Origin: Acidobacteriaceae bacterium
GTDB lineage: Bacteria > Acidobacteriota > Terriglobia > Terriglobales > Acidobacteriaceae
Length of the DNA: 8,561 bases
Assembly: GCA_003162255.1 (NCBI GenBank)
Contig: PMMJ01000185.1
Coordinates: forward strand, 10,914 to 19,474
Reading direction: 5' to 3'
Made by a program: the position numbers and the translations under genes. Positions 1 to 5,284 of this stretch are shown here, in pieces (positions within the stretch are counted from its first letter, which is position 1; each line of letters starts with the position of its first letter). Below the pieces are notes generated by a model, which did no database searches, was not told where the DNA came from, and saw only the letters and a list, made by a program, of their open reading frames with translations.

Positions 1-270
1 GCGCCAGTATTCCCGATTGGACCCGTCGGCCCCGTTGGGCCCGCAGTGCCAGTTAGTCCCGTCGCTCCCGCTGGACCAGTGGTGCCCGGAGGTCCGTTCG
101 AACCGGTTGTTCCCGGAGGTCCAGTTGCGCCCGGTGCGCCAGTATTCCCGATTGGACCTGTCGGCCCCGTTGGTCCCGCAGTGCCAGTTAGTCCCGTCAC
201 TCCCGCTGGACCAGTGGTGCCCGGAGGTCCGTTCGAACCGGTTGTTCCCTGAGGCCCGGCTGCGCCCGGT
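1..270. repeat. 135-bp tandem repeat in the collagen-like gene (two near-identical copies)
   Basis: Positions 1-135 and 136-270 are two copies of a 135-bp unit (45 codons, 15 Gly-Xaa-Yaa triplets) that differ at only 7 positions by my count. A third, diverged and longer unit starts at 271 with the same GCGCC opening, and a fourth start-like motif is at 443. The array reaches the window edge, so the copy number is unknown. High identity between neighbouring copies indicates recent duplication or homogenisation, and predicts length variation between strains. Confidence 0.92.
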
Positions 271-1278
271 GCGCCGATCGGTCCCTGCAAGCCCGCGTTT
301 CCGGCCAGCCCCGCGGCTCCGGTCAACCCGATGGGCCCTTGCGATCCCGCGGCTCCCGTGGGACCAGGGGCGCCGGTTGCACCAGCTGCGCCAGCCGGTC
401 CCGTTAACCCGATTGTTCCCCCGAGGCCCGCCTGCACCCCTTGCGCCGATTGGTCCCTGCACGCCGGCGTTTCCGGTTGGCCCCGCAACTCCGGTCAACC
501 CGACCGGCCCTTGCGGACCACTGTCTCCCGTCCATCCGATGGGTCCTTGCGGGCCAGTGTCTCCCGTCCATCCAACGGGTCCTGGTGGGCCGATGTCTCC
601 GGTCGCGCCGGTTGCACCCGTTACGCCGATGGGTCCTGGTGGGCCCGTGCTACCCGTGGGCCCGATTGGTTGCCGGGCGACCGTCGTGCCTGCCTTCCCC
701 GCCGGTCCCTGCAGCTCCATCGGTCCCTGGGGCTCGACTAACGTGATCTCCAACTCCGCGGCATGCGCGGTCTCCTGGTCCTCCTTGCCATCCAGTACCA
801 TATATGCGGCGCTCGAAGTGAAAACGATGCCGAAGTCGCTGGCGGGCGAGCTCACCCATCCCTGTACCAGCCCGGTGACATCGACGAGATAGTCTCCCGC
901 CCCTGAAACCGCGAACATCGCGACCGTGCTCCCGGTCGCCGCAGTCGCAAATGTCATTCCCAATTCGTTCCACGCGCTCGTCGCCGGAAGCACGTTGATC
1001 GTTCCCGCGATGTTCACAAGCCTGACATGGATACGCAGCGTAGCTTGCGCGATCTGGCCGGCGGTCGTTCCCGATGGCAGACTTGCCTGATCGAACTGCC
1101 AGTACGAGCTGTTGCCGTTGCCGACATACAGATTCGTCTGCGCCCCGAAATTGCCGCTCGCACTCCCCCGGCTGACGTAGGTGTGACCGGTCAAGGTTGC
1201 CTCCCGGGCGAAAGCCGGCCCGGCCACAAACCGGCCTGCGACCAGCGTCGACAACACCAACACAACCCACCGATTCAT
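1..1278 (-). CDS. Secreted DNRLRE-domain protein with collagen-like stalk (3' end outside window; apparent frameshift)
   Basis: The start is the ATG at 1278; it opens a clear Sec signal peptide (residues 1-24, MNRWVVLVLSTLVAG then FVAGPAFA, cleavage after AFA). Residues ~27-182 look like a DNRLRE domain: YVGNGNSSYWQFDQASLPSG, then an ATLRIHV strand, INVLPATSAWNELGMTF and YLVDVTGLVQGWV are the typical landmarks. From residue ~185 the protein becomes Gly-Xaa-Yaa triplets (GPQGPIGWTGDS and similar), a collagen-like stalk that is still running at the left edge. In the start frame the triplets stop at residue ~287. Removing one base from the C5 run at 418-422 restores uninterrupted Gly-Xaa-Yaa to position 1. 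The unshifted frame also stays open to the edge but reads as an Arg/Trp/Asn-rich non-collagen tail. No strong ribosome binding site is visible. Such proteins are exported and probably surface or matrix fibres; the exact role is unknown. The domain call is from remembered family pattern, not a search. Confidence 0.78.
   Translation of the reverse strand, partial: MNRWVVLVLSTLVAGRFVAGPAFAREATLTGHTYVSRGSASGNFGAQTNLYVGNGNSSYWQFDQASLPSGTTAGQIAQATLRIHVRLVNIAGTINVLPATSAWNELGMTFATAATGSTVAMFAVSGAGDYLVDVTGLVQGWVSSPASDFGIVFTSSAAYMVLDGKEDQETAHAAELEITLVEPQGPMELQGPAGKAGTTVARQPIGPTGSTGPPGPIGVTGATGATGDIGPPGPVGWTGDTGPQGPIGWTGDSGPQGPVGLTGVAGPTGNAGVQGPIGARGAGGPRGNNRVNGTGWRSWCNRRPWSHGSRGIARAHRVDRSRGAGRKRGLAGTDRRTGRSRASGNNRFERTSGHHWSSGSDGTNWHCGTNGADRSNREYWRTGRNWTSGNNRFERTSGHHWSSGSDGTNWHCGPNGADGSNREYWR
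524..631. repeat. 36-bp tandem repeat in the collagen-like gene
   Basis: TCTCC-starting units begin at 524, 560 and 596, a 36-bp period that encodes a 12-residue block of the type GPQGPIGWTGDS on the minus strand. The first two units are almost identical; the third is diverged. Tryptophan in the triplets (GWT) is uncommon for collagen-like sequence. This is a second, shorter repeat family inside the same gene. Confidence 0.8.
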
Positions 1279-1558
1279 GATCAATGTCGGCAGCACTCCA
1301 TTTGTCCAAATCGGGGTCCGTGAAGACTTCCTGAATGCCACCTCCGTGGCTAAAGGCAGCACCGCGCCCGCGGCGAATAAGATGAGGTTAGTCTATGTGG
1401 GAAGTGGAAAAAGGCACAGATCACAAAGAGTCGTATATAAATTACGGGTTCTTGCGTGATTGGCGGGAGAATCGGCGGATTAGCAAGTGGGACAAGTTAG
1501 CCATTTGGCGAAAGCTTTGCATCGCCGAATAACGGTTTCGAAACCTTGAAACCCGTCT
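1279..1558. other. Intergenic region upstream of the collagen-like gene
   Basis: This stretch holds the presumed promoter and leader of the minus-strand collagen-like gene. I see a TATATA-like sequence near 1430-1436 but no matching -35 box at proper spacing, so I call no promoter. A small inverted repeat, GCCAC-CTCC-GTGGC, lies at 1337-1350. Toward 1535-1555 the DNA carries two GAAACC-type short repeats that recur before the parB stop. The short open frames here have no recognisable product. Confidence 0.5.
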
Positions 1559-1642
1559 CTATTTCCCCTTCAACATCGGAATCACCCGGTCAAAATCCTC
1601 GATCGACCCATACTCGATCACAATCCTGCCAGGATGCCCGCC
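1559..1642 (-). pseudogene. Relic of a parB 3' end (ParB C-terminal fragment)
   Basis: Read on the minus strand, this segment ends in a TAG at 1559-1561 and encodes IVIEYGSIEDFDRV followed by IPMLKGK, almost the same as the C-terminus of the intact ParB nearby (IVIEYGTLEDFDRV, VRMLKGK). About 58 of 72 aligned bases match by hand count. Half of the differences are synonymous and most of the rest are conservative (I/V, I/L, S/T, R/K), so the copy seems to have diverged while still coding. Similarity continues a few bases past the stop (TAGAG, then GGTTTCA). Upstream of the fragment the frame loses ParB similarity and meets a TAA about 17 codons further on, and there is no start codon or ribosome binding site. 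It is a remnant of a duplicated, replaced or acquired second parB. Confidence 0.75.
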
Positions 1643-1879
1643 CGCCAAATAATGAGCCGTGTAGTAATTACAGCGCAAAAATTACTCTATTGTGCCTGTT
1701 TAACCACACCCTGCCCCTGAGCATTATCAATAACTTAAGATCCGTCGCGCGCGGCAAAAAATGTTTACACGGTCACAATTTGGCCAATATATGTATATAA
1801 TTGTACGCACAATATTGACATCACAAAAAGAATTCTGAATCCTCGAAACCCTGAAACCTTAAAACTCTGAAACCTGGCT
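1643..1879. other. AT-rich intergenic stretch between parB and its relic
   Basis: This interval is visibly more AT-rich than its surroundings, especially 1750-1835. It contains small inverted repeats: GTAATT at 1664-1669 with AATTAC at 1680-1685, and ATTGT-ACGC-ACAAT at 1800-1813. Positions ~1842-1876 hold four irregular CTGAAACC-like units just downstream of the parB stop. I found no open frame with a credible product, no tRNA-like fold and no terminator with a T-run. It could be remnant DNA left by the rearrangement that produced the parB relic. Confidence 0.45.
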
Positions 1880-2986
1880 CTACTTCCCCTTCAGCATCCG
1901 CACCACGCGGTCGAAATCCTCCAGCGTTCCATACTCGATCACGATCTTCCCCCTCCCCTTCCGATCCCGTATCCGCACTCTCATCCCCAGCACCGTCTCC
2001 AGCGACCGCTGCGCCGCTTTCACATTCGGATCCACCCAGCGCGCTCCGCCTCCCTTATTCGGTTCGCTCAGCCCGGCCGGCGCGCTCACCCCCAGCACCA
2101 GGTCCTCCAGCTTCGCCACCGACATCTTTTCTTCCATCACTTTTTGCGCGAGCTTCCAGATCCGTACGTTATCCCGCAGCGTCAACAGCACCCGCGCGTG
2201 GCTATACGTCAACCTTCCCATCTGCAGCGCTCCAATCACGCCTTCCGGCAGCGTCAGCAGCCGCATGAAGTTGGATACCTTCTCCCGCGACACGCCCGCC
2301 CGCGCACCAATTTCCTCCTGTGTAAGCTTGAACTCCGTGCTCAAGTTCGCGAACGCCGCCGCCTGCTCGATGCAGTTCAGGTCCTCCCGCTGCAGGTTCT
2401 CCACCAGCGTCATCTCCGCCGCCTGCTGCGACGATACCCGCTTAACGATTACGGGGATCGTCGTCTTCCCCGCCAGTCTCGTCGCCCGCCACCGCCGCTC
2501 GCCCAGAATCAGGACGAACCGCCCCTCCTTACCCGGACGCACCACGATCGGCTGCAAAACTCCCTGCACCTTGATTGAATCTGCCAGTTCTTGAAGAGTG
2601 CCTTGATCGAATTCGCTCCGCGTCTGATACGGATTCTGGTCGATCTGATCGATCGCTAACTGAAACACCGTCTCTCCATCCGCCGTCGTCCCCGAAGCCA
2701 CCGCCTGCAACAAGTCGACAATCCCGTCCGGTGGAGCGACGGGCGTCCCCGCCCGTCCGCCGTCAGTACCAGAGGAAGAATCAGAAAGCCAGGAAGACTC
2801 GGGTGTCCCATCCTTCCGCGCACTTTGCGGAATGGTGGGAGCCGCCGCCACCACCGCCCGAGGCCCCGGCAAAAGAGACTCCAACCCCCGCCCCAAAGCC
2901 CGCCGCCGCTCCGCCAGCTTCTCGTGAACTTTCGTAGTCCCAGCCTTCTCCGCCGTCTTATCAACCGCTGCATTCGCTGTAGTCAT
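1880..2986 (-). CDS. parB: Chromosome-partitioning protein ParB (Spo0J family)
   Basis: ParB is the CTP-dependent DNA clamp that loads at parS and spreads to form the partition complex acted on by ParA. All family blocks are present (numbered from a possible TTG one codon upstream): LGRGLESLL near the N-terminus (32-40); NPYQTR at 119-124 and GVLQPIVVRP at 143-152; the CTP-binding box GERRWRA at 163-169; ENLQREDL at 197-204; a helix-turn-helix, LTQEEIGARAGVSREKVSNF, at 222-241; and a C-terminal dimerisation segment ending MLKGK. I prefer the ATG at 2986 to the TTG at 2989 because AAGGGA lies 8 bases before it. The protein is 368 residues, longer than usual because of a ~65-residue Pro/Ser/Gly-rich linker (residues ~43-108) that contains a GC-rich DNA palindrome. 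parA lies 54 bases upstream on the same strand, so the two are probably co-transcribed. Confidence 0.97.
   Translation of the reverse strand: MTTANAAVDKTAEKAGTTKVHEKLAERRRALGRGLESLLPGPRAVVAAAPTIPQSARKDGTPESSWLSDSSSGTDGGRAGTPVAPPDGIVDLLQAVASGTTADGETVFQLAIDQIDQNPYQTRSEFDQGTLQELADSIKVQGVLQPIVVRPGKEGRFVLILGERRWRATRLAGKTTIPVIVKRVSSQQAAEMTLVENLQREDLNCIEQAAAFANLSTEFKLTQEEIGARAGVSREKVSNFMRLLTLPEGVIGALQMGRLTYSHARVLLTLRDNVRIWKLAQKVMEEKMSVAKLEDLVLGVSAPAGLSEPNKGGGARWVDPNVKAAQRSLETVLGMRVRIRDRKGRGKIVIEYGTLEDFDRVVRMLKGK
2738..2757. repeat. GC-rich perfect palindrome inside the parB linker
   Basis: GACGGGCG at 2738-2745 and CGCCCGTC at 2750-2757 form a perfect 8-bp stem around TCCC. It falls in the codons of the variable ParB linker, not in a conserved domain. 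The surrounding DNA to about 2820 reads like a dispersed intergenic-type repeat that has been kept in frame. Whether it acts in RNA or DNA is unknown. Confidence 0.7.
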
Positions 2987-3040
2987 CAAGTCTTTCCCTT
3001 CTTCATATATCGATCGACATAAATATTTACATCCATCAAT

Positions 3041-3835
3041 CTAAGCCGCTTCCCCCGGCCCGCTCACCACTCCTGCCTGCCGGTCCAGGATCTCCTTCGC
3101 CAACTTGATATAGCTCTCCGCTCCCCGCGACCGCACGTCATACATCAGCGCCGGCAGCCCATGACTCGGAGCTTCCGCCAGCCGTATGTTCCGCGGGATC
3201 GTCGTCGTAAGCAGCTTCTCTCCAAAATATTTTTTCAGCTCTTCCGCCACCTGCTGCGCCAGGTTCGTCCGCTCATCGAACATAGTGATCACTACGCCCT
3301 CCACGGCCAGCCGAGGATTCAGCTCGACGCGTATCCTCTCAATCGTGTCAAGTAACTCCGATACCCCCTCGAGCGCAAAGTACTCCGCCTGCATCGGTAT
3401 CAATACCCCATCCGCTGCGACCAGCGCGTTCAATGTAAGCAGATCAAGTGCCGGCGGACAGTCCAGCACGATGAACTGGAAGCGCTCGATCAAGCTCGCA
3501 AGCGCATCGCGCAGCCGATACTCGCGCCGCTCCGCCCCCACCAACTCGATGTTGGCCCCGATCAGGTTCTTGTGCGATGGAATCAGCCACAACTGTTCGA
3601 GCTCGGTGAGTTGTAGCGCCTCCTCGGCAGAGGCCACGCCCATGACCACGTCATAGATGCTGATGCGCTCTGGGTTCTTTACCAGCCCCAGCCCGCTGGT
3701 TGAGTTCGACTGCGGATCGCAATCAACCAGCAGTGTGTTGACCTCGGCGGCGGCGAGTGAAGCGGCAAGGTTGATGGCGGTCGTGGTCTTGCCGACGCCG
3801 CCCTTCTGATTGGCAACTGCGATGACACGTCCCAT
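3041..3835 (-). CDS. parA: Chromosome-partitioning ATPase ParA (Soj family)
   Basis: ParA is the Walker-type ATPase that binds DNA non-specifically as an ATP dimer and is released by ParB, driving origin segregation. The 264-residue protein has the deviant Walker A KGGVGKTT at 11-18 with signature Lys11, the DCDPQ motif at 38-42, Walker B FIVLDCPP at 121-128, and the conserved FDERTNLAQQV block at 186-196. Length is typical of small chromosomal ParA. The ATG at 3835 (MGRVIAVANQKGG) is chosen although the frame is open to an ATG at 3937: the extra 34 residues begin MFHVKH, which is just translated parS, and they overlap a good promoter. The leader before 3835 is short with a purine-rich AAAGAAAG. 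parB follows after 54 bases. Confidence 0.97.
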   Translation of the reverse strand: MGRVIAVANQKGGVGKTTTAINLAASLAAAEVNTLLVDCDPQSNSTSGLGLVKNPERISIYDVVMGVASAEEALQLTELEQLWLIPSHKNLIGANIELVGAERREYRLRDALASLIERFQFIVLDCPPALDLLTLNALVAADGVLIPMQAEYFALEGVSELLDTIERIRVELNPRLAVEGVVITMFDERTNLAQQVAEELKKYFGEKLLTTTIPRNIRLAEAPSHGLPALMYDVRSRGAESYIKLAKEILDRQAGVVSGPGEAA

Positions 3836-3863
3836 GATTTGCTTTCTTTGCGTGTAGCGCGCC

Positions 3864-3892
3864 AGAATATGCGATCGTGTTTGCGAAATCAA
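3864..3892 (-). promoter_or_regulatory. Predicted sigma-70-type promoter of parAB
   Basis: On the minus strand TTGATT (3892-3887) and TATTCT (3869-3864) are separated by exactly 17 bases, and the -10 lies about 28 bases before the parA ATG. A parS site begins about 28 bases upstream of the -35 box, a position where ParB binding or spreading could repress the operon. This is pattern matching only; both hexamers are near but not equal to consensus. Confidence 0.6.
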
Positions 3893-3920
3893 TGCCAGAG
3901 TTTGGTGCAATTGCATGAAG

Positions 3921-3936
3921 TGTTTCACGTGAAACA
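3921..3936. promoter_or_regulatory. parS centromere site 1
   Basis: TGTTTCACGTGAAACA is a perfect 16-bp palindrome that matches the conserved parS consensus bound by ParB. The symmetry extends to 22 bp (3918-3939). It sits just upstream of the parA promoter, so it may serve both segregation and autoregulation. Confidence 0.95.
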
Positions 3937-3973
3937 CTTAGCGCATTTTCTGGGCGTACACATTCTTGCGATG

Positions 3974-3989
3974 TGTTTCACGTGAAACA
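3974..3989. promoter_or_regulatory. parS centromere site 2
   Basis: A second exact TGTTTCACGTGAAACA, 53 bp from site 1. The core is identical to site 1 but the flanking symmetry is lost. Close clustering of parS sites supports cooperative ParB loading and places the chromosome origin region nearby, as is usual for parS. Confidence 0.95.
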
Positions 3990-4036
3990 TATCGAACGCT
4001 TGGGCTTGAGAGGGGTAGCGAGGAAATCTGTAGAAG

Positions 4037-4052
4037 TGTTTCACGTGGAACA
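4037..4052. promoter_or_regulatory. parS centromere site 3
   Basis: TGTTTCACGTGGAACA is the reverse complement of the classical Bacillus parS form TGTTCCACGTGAAACA. It differs from sites 1 and 2 at one base, which breaks perfect symmetry, and lies 63 bp from site 2. Confidence 0.94.
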
Positions 4053-4176
4053 CTTTTTGCTTATACCTCTCATCTTGAGATTATTCAAACATATTACCAC
4101 TGTGTCGCAAACATTCGGCTATTTATATGGATCAGATTACCACTTTATGCCACGATACGACATGATATTGTCCACT
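4053..4176. other. AT-rich intergenic stretch between parS sites and rsmG
   Basis: Together with the parS cluster this forms the 341-base gap between parA and rsmG. The part after the third parS is visibly AT-rich. It has loose matches to the DnaA box, for example TTGTCCACT at 4168-4176, with two mismatches to TTATCCACA, but no cluster of good ones. I see no gene, no terminator with a T-run after rsmG, and no tRNA. It is a possible but unproven part of an origin region. Confidence 0.4.
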
Positions 4177-4917
4177 TTAAAAATGTTCCCCAATTGATAA
4201 TACTCTCGTATGTGACTGGGGGATGGGAATTGGGTGGCTCCATTTCAGGGTAGTTAGTGTGGTCAGATGGGGGAGCTGGGCGGATCCTATTAGTAGAGCC
4301 AGGATTCCGTTGGGGGCCAGGAAGGCTGCGGCTTTGGGGAGGATTTTTTCGAAATGTTCCACGGCCCGGAGAGTCACTAGTTGGGCTCGGGGGAAGTCCT
4401 GGCGGTCGGCCACGGTTTCGGCCCGGTCGGTGAGTACATTGACGTTGGTCAATGCAAGTTCTCGGGATACCTCGCGGAGGAAGGCGGCCTTCCGGTGATT
4501 CGATTCGATGAGCGTGAGGTGAATATGCGGTGCCCAGAGCTTCAGGGGAAGGGCGGGGAATCCGGCGCCGGATCCGATGTCGAGAACGCGCGGAGCGGAG
4601 TGGCCAGTACCCGGTACCCAGTACCCGGTGGAACTCCTAACATCCCCGCCCAAACGGAGCTTGGACGAGGCACCCTCGGCAGCTGGGATGGACCCAGAGT
4701 CTGGAGGGACTTGGGGGAAGAGGTGACGGGCGAGGAAGAAGGACTCGCCGAAGTGGCGGGTTACGATTTCTTCGGGGTGGCGGATGGCGGTGAGGTTGAT
4801 GCGGGCGTTCCAGCGGAGTAATAGATCGATGTATATCGATATTTGATCGAGCTGGGATTCGGGAAGCGACTGATCGAGGAAAGGTCTGAGGAGGTCGGCG
4901 ATGCGGACGGTGTCCAT
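4177..4917 (-). CDS. rsmG: 16S rRNA (guanine-N7) methyltransferase RsmG (GidB)
   Basis: RsmG methylates N7 of G527 in 16S rRNA (E. coli numbering) using S-adenosylmethionine, in the cytoplasm. The N-terminal signature LLRWNARINLTAIRHPEEIV (33-52) with RHFGESFF (54-61) and the SAM-binding motif VLDIGSGAGFPALPLK (111-126) are unmistakable; TLIESNHRKAAFLREV (135-150) and VTLRAVEHFEKIL (181-193) follow as expected. At 246 residues it is about 40 longer than usual. The surplus is a block at residues ~68-108 between the N-terminal helices and the SAM motif, rich in Gly/Ser/Pro and containing GYWVPGTG, encoded by repeat-like DNA. Both flanking domains remain in frame and intact, so the enzyme is probably active. 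The start ATG at 4917 has only a weak AGG upstream. Transcription runs toward parA; mnmG, the usual neighbour, is not present. Confidence 0.96.
   Translation of the reverse strand: MDTVRIADLLRPFLDQSLPESQLDQISIYIDLLLRWNARINLTAIRHPEEIVTRHFGESFFLARHLFPQVPPDSGSIPAAEGASSKLRLGGDVRSSTGYWVPGTGHSAPRVLDIGSGAGFPALPLKLWAPHIHLTLIESNHRKAAFLREVSRELALTNVNVLTDRAETVADRQDFPRAQLVTLRAVEHFEKILPKAAAFLAPNGILALLIGSAQLPHLTTLTTLKWSHPIPIPQSHTRVLSIGEHF
4606..4629. repeat. Short tandem repeat inside the RsmG insertion
   Basis: AGTACCCGGT occurs at 4606-4615 and again at 4620-4629, a 14-bp period with ACCC between. It contains GGTACC half-symmetric elements and encodes the Tyr-Trp-Val-Pro-Gly-Thr-Gly part of the extra block in RsmG. 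Such short GGTACC-rich repeats resemble intergenic repeats rather than conserved coding sequence. Confidence 0.65.
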
Positions 4918-5284
4918 GGAGAACCTGGAGAGATTCTAGCGTGACCGGGTTTCGAGCTGCGCAGATGTGTTAGTGACTTCAATAACTGCTCAATTTTATA
5001 CAGTTCTGAAAACGAATCCGAGCCATGAGGCCACGATTGTAAATGCGCATTTCTGGCCGCAGGCAGCGCATGGGCCGGTCTGATCGCGGCCATTGTTATT
5101 GCTGAGGCGGCGAAAACGACGGACGAGCCTCAGGCAATTTCCCTACATACAACAAATATGGGTGGCCGTATTGTAAAAGAGTGGGATTCTCTAGGTTTTG
5201 TTCTGGAAGGAGAATCCGCACCCCCCGCGACTAAGTGGAGCGCACAGCGCCGAGAAACATTCTCCGTACCAAGAGGCTTCCTAT
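4918..5284. other. Divergent intergenic region between rsmG and the response regulator gene
   Basis: This 367-base gap should hold the rsmG promoter (minus) and the response regulator promoter (plus). TATAAA on the minus strand (around 4995-5000) and TATTGT on the plus strand (5169-5174) are -10 candidates without good -35 boxes. An inverted repeat, CTGAGGC at 5102-5108 and GCCTCAG at 5127-5133, could form a 7-bp stem with an 18-base loop; it lacks a T-run. No gene is supported here; the minus-strand frame entering it overlaps rsmG out of frame. Confidence 0.5.

Noticed and set aside
17..892. Long plus-strand open frames with Pro/Gly patterns opposite the collagen-like gene
   Set aside because: The complement of Gly-Xaa-Yaa codons gives Pro-rich stop-free frames automatically; the minus-strand signal peptide and domain are the real coding signal.
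650..1309. Minus-strand frame starting at 1309
   Set aside because: It is out of frame with the signal peptide and collagen triplets and gives an Arg/Gly/Asp-rich sequence without family features.
3836..3937. N-terminal extension of ParA starting MFHVKH
   Set aside because: MFHVKH is translated parS, and the extension overlaps the predicted parA promoter; the family start is MGRVIAVANQKGG.
4168..4176. DnaA box TTGTCCACT as evidence of oriC
   Set aside because: Two mismatches to the consensus and no cluster of better boxes nearby.
3966..4253. Plus-strand open frames over the parS cluster
   Set aside because: They translate parS sites and AT-rich spacer and then run antisense into rsmG; no family resemblance.
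5198..5284. TTG start extending the first response regulator by 29 residues
   Set aside because: The extension is not receiver-like, and the ATG at 5285 has a good AGAGG ribosome binding site.
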